The notes below the pieces were generated by a model, which did no database searches, was not told the origin of the DNA, and saw only the letters and a list, made by a program, of their open reading frames with translations. From contig CAXBLG010000003.1 of assembly GCA_963976395.1 (NCBI GenBank), positions 65,479 through 129,478 of the forward strand: 64,000 bases of DNA. The letters are read 5' to 3'. Each line of letters opens with the position of its first letter. The stretch's first letter is position 1. The stretch is from UBA11612 sp963976395. Its GTDB lineage: Bacteria; Pseudomonadota; Alphaproteobacteria; Rhodospirillales; Rhodospirillaceae. Positions 18,761 to 26,520 of this stretch are shown in pieces. A program made the position numbers and the translations under genes.

Positions 18761-19732
18761 ATGAAATCAGCTCTGACCGCAACAGTACTAGCATCAGCAG
18801 TTTTTCTGTCGAACTGCGCGACGCAAAATCCATACATGATCGACAACGTGCTTGATGCCCGGGCAGTTTCCGACCACGGGCTTGATCTGTTTGTTGAAGG
18901 CGACTTCGAGTCCGCGATTGCCGCGTTTGACGCCGTGATTGATTTCGGAACCATCGACAATCGCGACTATAAGCGGCGCGCGGCAGCCTACGGCGCCATA
19001 GAAGAATACGATGTGGCCTTAAGGGATACCGAGCAAGCTTTGAGGTTGGCGCCCGACGACTGGCGCACACATCTTCAACGCGCGGTTTTTCACCAGCGCA
19101 CTCATCGATTTGATGAAGCCATCGAAGACCTAGACCATGCGCTTGAGGTCAAGCCTTATGAAATAGAGTTGTTACGCAGGCGTGCATATCTCAAGGTCGT
19201 CGCCGGGCGGTATCTTGATGCCGTTGCAGATTACGACTCCCTTACGCAAGCCCTGCCAGGTTCGGATACCGGAACATTGGGCCGGGGTGTTGCGCAATAC
19301 CTCGTGGGCGATTGGGGCTCTGCGGCAAACGCCTTTGCAAACATATTAGAAAAATCACCCAACGACGGCCTGGCCGTGCTCTGGCTTGCAAAGTCAACGT
19401 TGCGCGCCACACAGCCAATAGGCTGGGAGGAGTTTGCAGATAACGTCGGCCCCGAACGGGAATGGACCATGGCTCATCTTCTCGTTACCGCGACAGATAT
19501 CAACGATGTAGAGGACACTCTGCTTGTACTATATGGCGGCGATCACACAGGAAAATCGGACACCTGCGAACACGCATTGTTTCTAGGTACATGGCGATTG
19601 ATTAAGGCCGGTGGCGATGGTGCTGAACGCGCCTTCGACTCAGCAGCAAAAAGCTGCCCTATCGATAGCATCGAAGGTGCGGAAGCGCGCGTGGAGCTGG
19701 AACGCTTGAATGGCGTCCGTGAGACGAACTAA
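18761..19732 (+). CDS. TPR-repeat lipoprotein
   Basis: A 323-residue lipoprotein. The lipobox VFLSNC puts the acylated cysteine near residue 18. It is followed by about five tetratricopeptide repeats between residues 35 and 210 (for example ALRDTEQALRLAPDDWRTHLQRAVFHQRT and AIEDLDHALEVKPYEIELLRRRAYLK). The C-terminal 100 residues have two cysteines (SDTCEHALF and AKSCPID). It resembles NlpI-like periplasmic scaffold proteins in layout. The ATG at 18761 follows AAAAGGAC and begins the signal peptide; an earlier in-frame start would bury it. Its end overlaps the convergent hydrolase gene by 4 bases. The specific partner is unknown. Confidence 0.82.
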   Translation: MKSALTATVLASAVFLSNCATQNPYMIDNVLDARAVSDHGLDLFVEGDFESAIAAFDAVIDFGTIDNRDYKRRAAAYGAIEEYDVALRDTEQALRLAPDDWRTHLQRAVFHQRTHRFDEAIEDLDHALEVKPYEIELLRRRAYLKVVAGRYLDAVADYDSLTQALPGSDTGTLGRGVAQYLVGDWGSAANAFANILEKSPNDGLAVLWLAKSTLRATQPIGWEEFADNVGPEREWTMAHLLVTATDINDVEDTLLVLYGGDHTGKSDTCEHALFLGTWRLIKAGGDGAERAFDSAAKSCPIDSIEGAEARVELERLNGVRETN

Positions 19733-21228
19733 GGAATCCGGTTGAGTCTTGCCCTTTGCAACTGGCGCTCTGCGTCTTCCGGCAAAAGGTACCTCGCGGC
19801 CACCAGCGTTTTCAAATGTCCTTCCACCTTACTTAGATAATCAGCGCTGTCTTCATACATCTGATGCAAAACAGAGTTTGGCAGGGGCGCTTCATACGCG
19901 AACATACCGCACAGGCCGCCAGTGGCCGCGATGGCAGCGGACTCGGGAACTTCCTCACTGACCGGAAACACGCGAGAGATTGGAACTTCAACCCAATATG
20001 GGCGCAAGCCACCCACAGCATTTCCGTGAGTATCTCGCTTCACCTCATTATTCACATCCAACGTCAACATTCGGCCAGGCGGCGGCGTGGAACCTTCGCG
20101 AATCCAAGCCTCAAGATTCGCAAGAGCAGCCGTAACAAAATCGTTTTTCACCGCAACATCGGAAACCGGAGCCGCACAACGAATCGTCGTGCGCTCTTTA
20201 GCGCCGATCAGTTGAAAGGCCGGTGTAAATTGGGACTGGTCTCCCCAGTTCGCGTGACTAACCCCAGCCATCTCGTACCATCGGAACCTTACGGGACCGT
20301 CCTGGTCGGGTGTGCGTAACGCCTTAAGACGCTCAGCTGATCGGCCAAAATCTCCCTCCGCGACAATAGAGATTACCGCAGCATCGGCGGGAAGGTTTTG
20401 AGGACGCCCGCTCACCAGTATGAGATATCCGTCCATGACGGGTCCGCCGTCGGCACGGCGCGCACGCGCGTGATGGCCGTCGTCAATGAACGTTGATTGC
20501 ATGCCTCCGGTGAGCGATGTGCCGGTCGAAATAACTTTAAGGCCGCCCTTTAGAGTCTTTGCATGGTCAAGAAATCCAAGTTCGCCGAGCGGCCCTTCCG
20601 AGCTCCGCATCAATGCCCCAACTTGGGCCATAAGATCCCACCTCAGCCCCTCGTGCGGAATGCTGAGAGAACCATAGCGGTCCGCATCATAGCCGAAGAA
20701 GAAGTCTGCAAGATTTGCTTTGGCCATGGTCAGCGCAACAAAAACATCGCCATGATCGATCATACGGGGCGCAGCCGCCGGCCACGTTGTCGTCCATTCA
20801 TTCACATCGCGGGACGGTTCAATGATGATGTTTCCGCTGAACGCGTTTTTGTTCGCCGGCCTGCGAACAAGGATGCGGGAAACATAAGGCACGTCAGCCT
20901 CCACAACGCCCGTGCCATCGGCGGCATACACATTCCCGTGCCCTTCAATGAAGTATTCTTCCTCCACGTACCCGCGCGCGGACAGATCATAGACATTGGG
21001 ACCATCAAGGCCCGGCCCCGTATTCACCGACCCCATCACCGGGCGCTTACCGATCGGTTGCAACCGCCATTCAGGCAGCGGCGGAACACCAGCTACCGGC
21101 AACGGCGCAATCACAGCCCCCTCACTGTAATAGGGCGAAGTCGTAGTTTGTGCGTTGACACCGAAGACCAGCGCAACGGTTACCGCAGTACCGATAACCG
21201 CTGTAATGACCGAAACATTTATACGCAT
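19729..21228 (-). CDS. exported alpha/beta hydrolase domain protein (Abhydrolase_10 type)
   Basis: A 499-residue exported protein. The signal peptide is MRINVSVITAVIGTAVTVALVFGVNAQ. The mature part has the YVEEEYFIEGHGNVY stretch and the STGTSLTGGMQSTF segment, in which the putative nucleophile serine sits, as in the Abhydrolase_10 proteins (PF20091) of proteobacteria. WYEMAGVSHANWGD near residue 310 likely supplies the catalytic histidine. Enzymatic targets in this family are not established. The ATG at 21228 is chosen because it begins the signal peptide. It is 23 bases after a tonB-like gene, suggesting co-transcription and perhaps a link to TonB-dependent uptake. Confidence 0.75.
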   Translation of the reverse strand: MRINVSVITAVIGTAVTVALVFGVNAQTTTSPYYSEGAVIAPLPVAGVPPLPEWRLQPIGKRPVMGSVNTGPGLDGPNVYDLSARGYVEEEYFIEGHGNVYAADGTGVVEADVPYVSRILVRRPANKNAFSGNIIIEPSRDVNEWTTTWPAAAPRMIDHGDVFVALTMAKANLADFFFGYDADRYGSLSIPHEGLRWDLMAQVGALMRSSEGPLGELGFLDHAKTLKGGLKVISTGTSLTGGMQSTFIDDGHHARARRADGGPVMDGYLILVSGRPQNLPADAAVISIVAEGDFGRSAERLKALRTPDQDGPVRFRWYEMAGVSHANWGDQSQFTPAFQLIGAKERTTIRCAAPVSDVAVKNDFVTAALANLEAWIREGSTPPPGRMLTLDVNNEVKRDTHGNAVGGLRPYWVEVPISRVFPVSEEVPESAAIAATGGLCGMFAYEAPLPNSVLHQMYEDSADYLSKVEGHLKTLVAARYLLPEDAERQLQRARLNRIP

Positions 21229-21251
21229 GAAATTTCCTCCCCCTCTGTTCC

Positions 21252-21854
21252 TCACAACATTGAAGCTGCCTGACGCTGGACATGAAATTCGATGGGCACA
21301 ATCAACGTCACCGGATTCCCCGGAATGACCCGCGGCGGTGGCGGAAACGGCTGCGCTCGCCAGACAACCGCCAAGGCCTCGTCATCGAGCGCTGTAAATC
21401 CACTGCTTTTTTCAACATCGACGGAAACCACCTTTCCCGCTCGATTGACCAAAACACGCACAAGAACGCTTCCCTCTTCTCCCAGCAATTTTGAACGCAC
21501 CGGATATTCAAGCAAGCGGCTAAGGGTTTTTGCAAAAGTGCCGTAATAGCTTTCCGAACCCCGCAACCCCTCGGGCGTGGCTGTAATCGGTTGAACGACA
21601 AATTCAGGAAGGTCGGGAATCTCTATTGTGTCATCGACCACTAGCAACGGGGAGGACGGAGGCTGAAGATTGGGAACCTCGGGATCGCCCGCCTCTACAA
21701 AATCGACAAAGACGACTGGAACGTCGGGAGGCACCCGGCCCGGACCAGGCGGCATCCACCAGGCCAATACGAAAACCAAGTGCGCCAGCACGGTTCCTGC
21801 CACACCGAGGCCTCTCGAACGCCACGCTTCCTTTGGGAGAATCACGCAAGGCAT
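21252..21854 (-). CDS. TonB-family energy transducer
   Basis: A 200-residue protein with one N-terminal membrane anchor (GLGVAGTVLAHLVFVLAWWM), a proline-rich periplasmic linker (residues 37-90) and a TonB C-terminal domain. That domain is recognised by YPVRSKLLGEEGSVLVRVLVNRAGKVVSVDVEKSSGFTALDDEALAVVWRAQPFPPPP. It should couple proton-motive force to an outer-membrane receptor or a specialised channel. No exbB or exbD is next to it, so it must use partners encoded elsewhere. It precedes the exported hydrolase gene on the same strand. Confidence 0.85.
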   Translation of the reverse strand: MPCVILPKEAWRSRGLGVAGTVLAHLVFVLAWWMPPGPGRVPPDVPVVFVDFVEAGDPEVPNLQPPSSPLLVVDDTIEIPDLPEFVVQPITATPEGLRGSESYYGTFAKTLSRLLEYPVRSKLLGEEGSVLVRVLVNRAGKVVSVDVEKSSGFTALDDEALAVVWRAQPFPPPPRVIPGNPVTLIVPIEFHVQRQAASML

Positions 21855-21926
21855 GAAGGCTCCTACAAACCACAGGCGATCATACCAACAATTACCGGCC
21901 CGGGGATTAAATGCTCGGACCGACCT

Positions 21927-22979
21927 TCATTTTGTCGTCCGCGAGGGCAGCAGATCATATTTGCGTAACGCATTGCGAAACTGATGGTATCCAAGCCCGA
22001 GCCGCCGCGCAGCGACCCGCTGGTTGTGGCGGCAATCCTTTAGGGCGCGGGTCAATAAATCGCTCTCGAAGGCCGCGACAGCCGCTTTGAAATCAGTCGG
22101 CAGCGGGTTCGAGTCGGCGGTTGAGGGCGCCGAAACCTCCGAACGAGTCTCGGTTCCCATATCCTGCCCCTGAACGCCTTCAGTATACGTCTTTGGGACC
22201 GGACGGTACGGCGACGCGAACGGGTCGAAGATGATTTCATCGATAGGCTTCGACGTACTCGGCCAATACGCCACCGCACGTTCAACAACGTTCTTGAGTT
22301 CGCGTACGTTGCCCGGCCACTGATATTGCTCGAGAGCATCGAGGGCTGCTTCGGTAAAGCCGGGAAATCCTTCTGCGTCCATATCCGAAGCCATGCCCCG
22401 ACCGAAGTGCTCGGCTAAACGCCGGACATCACCTTCGCGCGCGCGCAGTGGCGGCAGAGTCAAAACGTCGAACGCAAGACGGTCCAATAGATCTTCGCGA
22501 AACCGCCCGGCTCGCGCTTCTGCTGGAAGATCGAGGTTGGTCGCCGCGACAACCCGTACGGATACGGTCACAGTTTCGTTGCCACCAAGACGTTCCAATT
22601 CCCCGTACTCAATGACCCGAAGAATCTTCTCCTGCACCGCGAGCCCGGCGTTGCCGATTTCATCCAAGAATAAGGTGCCCGAATCGGCCAGTTCGAAACG
22701 GCCCAATCGTCGTTTTGAGGCCCCGGTAAAGGCGCCCGGCTCCACGCCGAAAAGCTCGGCTTCCAGCAACCCCTCGGGCAGTGCAGCGCAGTTAAGCTTG
22801 ACCATCGGCCCGGACCACCGACGCGACAGATAATGAACACGCGCCGCCGACAACTCTTTCCCGGTGCCCCGCTCACCGATAATCAGAACAGGCCGATCAA
22901 GAGGCGCGACCTGGGAAAGGTGGTCAAGGTGCGAGAGAAAGGCCGGAGACTCGCCAAGTGGGGCAGGAAGATCGACCAT
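21927..22979 (-). CDS. pspF: PspF, sigma-54-dependent activator of the psp operon
   Basis: A 350-residue bacterial enhancer-binding protein without a receiver domain. The AAA+ domain begins almost at once (GERGTGKE Walker A near residue 35), with the sigma-54 contact loop GAFTGA near 85, LFLDEIGNAGL Walker B near 105 and RFREDLLDRLAFDV near 160. A Fis-type helix-turn-helix ends the protein (NQRVAARRLGLGYHQFRNALRKYDLL). It aligns closely with E. coli PspF from its start. The ATG at 22979 matches the E. coli N-terminus better than the one at 22991. It is divergent from pspA, whose product normally holds it inactive. Confidence 0.95.
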   Translation of the reverse strand: MVDLPAPLGESPAFLSHLDHLSQVAPLDRPVLIIGERGTGKELSAARVHYLSRRWSGPMVKLNCAALPEGLLEAELFGVEPGAFTGASKRRLGRFELADSGTLFLDEIGNAGLAVQEKILRVIEYGELERLGGNETVTVSVRVVAATNLDLPAEARAGRFREDLLDRLAFDVLTLPPLRAREGDVRRLAEHFGRGMASDMDAEGFPGFTEAALDALEQYQWPGNVRELKNVVERAVAYWPSTSKPIDEIIFDPFASPYRPVPKTYTEGVQGQDMGTETRSEVSAPSTADSNPLPTDFKAAVAAFESDLLTRALKDCRHNQRVAARRLGLGYHQFRNALRKYDLLPSRTTK

Positions 22980-22996
22980 AGGAATCCACATTATTC

Positions 22997-23011
22997 GCTA
23001 ATATTTTTAGC
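22997..23011. promoter_or_regulatory. candidate PspF upstream activating site / autoregulatory palindrome
   Basis: GCTAA-TATTT-TTAGC is a perfect inverted repeat about 120-135 bases upstream of the expected pspA start and within the pspF leader. Its left arm, in TTCGCTAA, resembles PspF enhancer sequences known from E. coli. The position would let PspF both activate pspA and limit its own gene. Binding is inferred. Confidence 0.4.
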
Positions 23012-23076
23012 AGGGTGTCATTTATTGGTAGAATTCACAATAAAAATAAAAAACGGCTCACAACTAATTTCATTTA

Positions 23077-23089
23077 AATCAATAACTTA
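23077..23089 (+). promoter_or_regulatory. IHF-type binding site
   Basis: AATCAATAACTTA fits the IHF consensus WATCAANNNNTTR at every defined position. It lies in an AT-rich stretch between the putative enhancer palindrome and the sigma-54 promoter, the same order as in the E. coli pspA control region, where IHF bends DNA to bring PspF to the polymerase. Confidence 0.6.
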
Positions 23090-23104
23090 GAAACTCGCCA
23101 CCGT

Positions 23105-23120
23105 TGGCACGGCATTTGCT
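23105..23120 (+). promoter_or_regulatory. sigma-54 (-24/-12) promoter of the psp operon
   Basis: TGGCACG-GCAT-TTGCT is an exact match to the consensus TGGCACG-N4-TTGCW, with the invariant GG and GC at correct spacing. Transcription should begin near 23131, about 40 bases before pspA. With PspF encoded next door, the assignment is strong. Confidence 0.9.
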
Positions 23121-23169
23121 CTTATAGATCCTAAGACGCTGCACCTGTGCACAAATCTGGAGGGCCCCG

Positions 23170-23871
23170 ATGGGTATTTTTTCTCGTCTCACCGACATTG
23201 TGAACTCAAACATCACCACTTTGCTCGACCGGGCGGAAGACCCGGCCAAGATGATCCGCCTGATTGTACAGGAAATGGAAGACACGCTGGTCGAGGTTCG
23301 GTCCGATGCCGCGCGGCTCATAGCCAGCCGTAAGGAGATTAGCCGCCGCTTGGCACGTCTAGCCGAAGCAAAAGACGAATGGCAAAAACGCGCCGAGCTC
23401 GCCGTCCAAAAAGGTCGCGAAGACTTGGCGCGGGCCGCTCTGATCGAGCGGGTAAAGCTGGTTGAGTTGAACAAATCGCTGGAGCAGGATGACGCCGCCC
23501 TTAAAGACCGCATGGGCGAACTTGAAAGCGACATTACAAGGCTCCAAGGCAAGCTTGCGGAGGCCAAAGCCAAACAAGCCAGTCTGATGTCACGCGCCCA
23601 AACCGCAAACGCCCGCTTTGCCGTTCGTGAGCAACTCTACGATGGCCGTGTGGATAATGCCCTCGCGCGCTTCGACTCCATTGAGCAAAAACTGGACGAA
23701 ATGGAAGGTCGCGTCGAAGCCTTTGATCTGGGTCGCGGCGGAAAGTCGCTCGTCGATGAAATCGCCGACCTAGAGGCGGAGACTCAAATTGAGGATGAAC
23801 TGCAGAAACTGAAATCAGACCTCGGACTGACCTCGGGTCCACGATCAGAGACGAGTCGCTCGGACGGATAA
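23170..23871 (+). CDS. pspA: PspA, phage shock protein A (IM30 family)
   Basis: A 233-residue, almost entirely helical coiled-coil protein (ESCRT-III-like PspA/Vipp1 family) that binds stressed inner membrane and, when not bound, inhibits PspF. It begins with the amphipathic helix MGIFSRLTDIVNSNITTLLDRAEDPAKMIRLIVQEMEDTLVEVR typical of PspA. The last part has DEIADLEAETQIEDELQKLKSDL. Length is close to E. coli PspA (222). It is the first gene of the operon; the ATG follows GGAGG (GGAGGGCCCCG) by a few bases. Strong family match. Confidence 0.95.
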   Translation: MGIFSRLTDIVNSNITTLLDRAEDPAKMIRLIVQEMEDTLVEVRSDAARLIASRKEISRRLARLAEAKDEWQKRAELAVQKGREDLARAALIERVKLVELNKSLEQDDAALKDRMGELESDITRLQGKLAEAKAKQASLMSRAQTANARFAVREQLYDGRVDNALARFDSIEQKLDEMEGRVEAFDLGRGGKSLVDEIADLEAETQIEDELQKLKSDLGLTSGPRSETSRSDG

Positions 23872-23928
23872 AGTTGGGCAGCAAAATATAAGCATTGAGT
23901 GACTGCCGATTGGCGCGAGGACGAAACT

Positions 23929-24240
23929 GTGGATGATATTGTACCGACGCTCAGCCGCGCCATCAGCGAGGCTTTAAGCCACACAGATGCCTCCACGCTC
24001 GTATTCCTGACGGTCGCTAATCTTGTTCAACTAGCCCTTATACTTTTTCTCGTCGTAGTCGCTCCGATCTGGATTATCCGGCATTATAATGCCAATCGGG
24101 ATGATGCAACGGCCCTTGCGGGTCAGCAGAAGATGATTCTGGAAGAGCTTGAAAAGACCGCGAAACGCATGGAAGAGCGCATGACCACCTTGGAAGAAAT
24201 TCTTGATGCAGATGTCCCAAATTGGAAGGAACGCGCGTGA
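23929..24240 (+). CDS. pspB: PspB (first copy)
   Basis: A 103-residue membrane protein with one membrane segment (LVFLTVANLVQLALILFLVVVAPIWIIRHY). It has the PspB cytoplasmic helix ending in MTTLEEILDADVPNWKERA, which matches the LExILDAxxPNWR signature of E. coli PspB. About 25 residues precede the membrane segment, longer than usual. The GTG at 23929 is preferred over one at 23899 because GAGGA lies 7 bases before it. It overlaps pspC (TGATG). PspB works with PspC to sense membrane stress and sequester PspA. Confidence 0.88.
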   Translation: MDDIVPTLSRAISEALSHTDASTLVFLTVANLVQLALILFLVVVAPIWIIRHYNANRDDATALAGQQKMILEELEKTAKRMEERMTTLEEILDADVPNWKERA

Positions 24241-24602
24241 TGTCCCATCGTCGCCAATTTTATTTGAACAAGGAAAAGGCGAAGCTGGCAGGTGTCTGCG
24301 CCGGGGTTGCCGACTACTTTGACTGGAATGTGACCCATGTCCGCATTGCCTGGGTTATCGCCGCAGTCATTTGGCCGCCTGTGATGATTATCGGATATAT
24401 ATTTGCGGCTTGGCTGGCAGAACCGAAACCGCGCGAAGAGACCTTAGTATCGTCAGGCGATGCGCGGCCCTCACCGCGAAGGCTGATGGATGCCAAAACC
24501 CGCTTTGAACGCCTGGAAAATCGGCTGCGAACTCTTGAAAGCGTCGTCACATCGCGCGAATTTCAGATGGATCGCGAACTCAAAGGATCAGGCAGCCTAT
24601 AG
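24240..24602 (+). CDS. pspC: PspC domain membrane protein
   Basis: A 120-residue PspC. The PspC domain (FYLNKEKAKLAGVCAGVADYFDWNVTHVRIAWVIAAV...IIGYIFAAWLAEPKP, residues 6-65) contains the typical helix and membrane segment, followed by a coiled coil (RFERLENRLRTLESVVTSREFQMDREL). The ATG at 24240 overlaps the pspB stop codon. It should act with PspB as the membrane switch that releases PspF from PspA. A TspO- or PspD-like gene does not follow; instead a second PspB-like gene does. Confidence 0.92.
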   Translation: MSHRRQFYLNKEKAKLAGVCAGVADYFDWNVTHVRIAWVIAAVIWPPVMIIGYIFAAWLAEPKPREETLVSSGDARPSPRRLMDAKTRFERLENRLRTLESVVTSREFQMDRELKGSGSL

Positions 24603-24641
24603 CCATGGTCACCAACAAGCTTGCGACGGGGATGGGTACAT

Positions 24642-24896
24642 ATGTCGTTCTTTGATTTCTTAGTAGCGCCTCTCATAATATTTCTGGTCATTGTCGCCCC
24701 GATTTGGCTGATCATGCACTACCGTCATAAAGAGAAAACGGCGCAAAACAACCTTCCGGGCAGCGAGTCCGAAATTGCGGAGCGCTTACTGACTCTCATT
24801 GAGAAAATGGAAAGCCGGATCGACACCTTGGAGAAAATACTTGATGCCGATGACCCCCGGTGGCGCGAGAAAAACAGTCAAAATGGCATATTGTAA
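24642..24896 (+). CDS. PspB paralogue (second copy)
   Basis: An 84-residue protein with a single membrane segment (FFDFLVAPLIIFLVIVAPIWLIMHY) and a helix ending in DTLEKILDADDPRWREKN, the PspB signature. It is closer in length to E. coli PspB (74 residues) than the first copy. The ATG at 24642 lies 12 bases after a GGGGATGGG ribosome-site region. It is 39 bases downstream of pspC and is the last gene of the operon. Two PspB copies around PspC is uncommon and may give a mixed PspB/PspC complex. Confidence 0.85.
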   Translation: MSFFDFLVAPLIIFLVIVAPIWLIMHYRHKEKTAQNNLPGSESEIAERLLTLIEKMESRIDTLEKILDADDPRWREKNSQNGIL

Positions 24897-25267
24897 ACCG
24901 GTGGCTGACGCTAGACTCGGCAAGCGATTCGCGCCGGAGTTCAATAACAGGAACCCTTTCAGCGGCTCCCCGACCGACCGGATAAGAATCGAATAGGAAG
25001 CGAATCGTCCGCAAACACCGAAAATCGACCCCATATTGGGGTGAGGCAAGGGCCTGAGGGCCTACACAACCACAGATTAACGATTGACGATGAAACATAC
25101 ATCGTTGAGTGTTACGGCCTTGTCGCTCGGAGACCCCTCTAACTGGTCCTTGAGGGCACTGAACACGGCCTGATCCAACTATCGCCTCAACCGGGGTCTG
25201 GATTGGTCATTTATCATCAGAGCGCGCCTGCGGGCCGCGTGGCTAAATTTAGGCTGCTAAGACCGGT
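24897..25267. other. intergenic region without a recognised gene
   Basis: This 371-base gap between the psp operon and the first receiver-like gene has no supported coding sequence. A short perfect inverted repeat (CCCCA-TAT-TGGGG, 25029-25041) is present but has no U-rich tail, so it is not a clear terminator. The region probably holds the end of the psp transcript and the promoter for the next gene. Confidence 0.5.
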
Positions 25268-26203
25268 ATGAAGAAGTTTGAAAAAGATAAAGTAGGCGAT
25301 ATCGAGATTTACCTTGGCGAGCCGAACGAGCAAGTGCGCGAAAGTATGCGCGCCATGATGCGGGACCAAGGACTACGCCGCACGCGTACATTCGCGCGAG
25401 TTGACGACCTTGTAAACGCCATCAAAGAAGTTCCGCCCGATCTCCTCATCGCTGCCGATGACCTCGATCCGTCGATCTACAGCATCGTGCGAGACATCCG
25501 CCATTTCAAATTGGGTCGCAACCCTTTCTTCTTGATCAGTTTGATGGTGAGCGGCGAGAAAGACGATAACGTCAAACGCGCTATATTGGCGGGAGCGGAC
25601 GACGTTCTTATTAAGCCTGTCTCACCAGGAAAAATGCTTGAGCGCGTAGCTCATACAGCGGCAAACCGTACTCCGTTCATCGTCACAACCGACTACGTAG
25701 GTCCAGAAAGAAGGCGTCAGTCAGACCGACCGTCCAAAATTCGCCAACTCAACGTGGTCAATACGTTCCGTGACAAAATGAACGGCAATCGCATGACTCA
25801 AGCCGAATTGGGTCGGGCGGTCGAAGGCTGTATGAACGAAGTCATGGCCGCGCGCATGGATAGTCATGGCTTAAAGTTAGGCTATTTTTGTAATCTTATT
25901 CTCAAAGCCTACGAAGAGAACCTCATCGACAAAGCTCTTGAGGAGCGCCTTCTGGTACTTGTCAGCGTCCTTGAAGATGCCGCGCGAACAGCCCGTGTAC
26001 TCGGAGAAGCGGAGCTCTCGCAAATATGCACCCATATGGCTCGGCAAGTTGAAGAGTTGGCCGAGAAATACGACACTCCGTCCGATGATACTCTGGCGAC
26101 CATTCGTAAGCTTACGAAGGCGTTCGAGATGGCCAAAACGGCGAACATTCCGCCGCCCGCAGCAGAAAAGTCCGAGTCAGACCCGCAAGCCGCCGCAGGA
26201 TAG
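25268..26203 (+). CDS. atypical receiver-domain protein (copy 1)
   Basis: A 311-residue protein with an N-terminal CheY-like domain (residues 10-135), a short linker with the GPERRRQSDRP motif, and a helical C-terminal domain (residues 160-290) without a recognised DNA-binding or enzymatic signature. The receiver is atypical: the usual acidic pair is replaced by GEPNE, the phospho-acceptor strand reads LLIAADDLDPS with the Asp shifted by one, while the switch Ser (FFLISLMV) and the Lys-Pro (VLIKPVS) remain. A paralogue follows 317 bases downstream. It may signal by protein contact. The C-terminal domain's role is unknown. Confidence 0.75.
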   Translation: MKKFEKDKVGDIEIYLGEPNEQVRESMRAMMRDQGLRRTRTFARVDDLVNAIKEVPPDLLIAADDLDPSIYSIVRDIRHFKLGRNPFFLISLMVSGEKDDNVKRAILAGADDVLIKPVSPGKMLERVAHTAANRTPFIVTTDYVGPERRRQSDRPSKIRQLNVVNTFRDKMNGNRMTQAELGRAVEGCMNEVMAARMDSHGLKLGYFCNLILKAYEENLIDKALEERLLVLVSVLEDAARTARVLGEAELSQICTHMARQVEELAEKYDTPSDDTLATIRKLTKAFEMAKTANIPPPAAEKSESDPQAAAG

Positions 26204-26520
26204 ACTTAGACTTTACCTAGTCCGCAGCCTGAATCAGCCCGCCAATTTGCACCCGGTCTCTACGCTTCGCTTGGCGTCCAAAACAACCAGGGCGAGGCTG
26301 CCGGGTTGAAATAATGGCTGTAATTTCCATTCCTGAAACTGTTAACGATTCTGGCGTGCAAGGTGGTCACAAGCCCGGTCCGCCAATCGACCTTGCGTAA
26401 GACACGGCAATCCCTAATGATATAGCCTCGAAAGTAATCGGTGGGTCCGAAAAAGCGAAATATCAGCCCAAAACCCTTTGCAAGTTGTAAAAACTGCACG
26501 CAACAGAAGACCAACAATCC
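26204..26520. other. intergenic region without a recognised gene
   Basis: This 317-base stretch separates the two receiver-like paralogues. I see no supported gene, RNA or strong terminator. Its length suggests that the second paralogue has its own promoter. Confidence 0.5.

Noticed and set aside
20563..21273. Long plus-strand open frame opposite the exported hydrolase
   Set aside because: It is the mirror of a well-supported gene with signal peptide and family motifs; the plus-strand protein has no recognisable features.
25029..25041. Inverted repeat CCCCA-TAT-TGGGG as a terminator of the psp operon
   Set aside because: Only a 5-bp stem, no T-tract, and more than 130 bases after the last psp gene.
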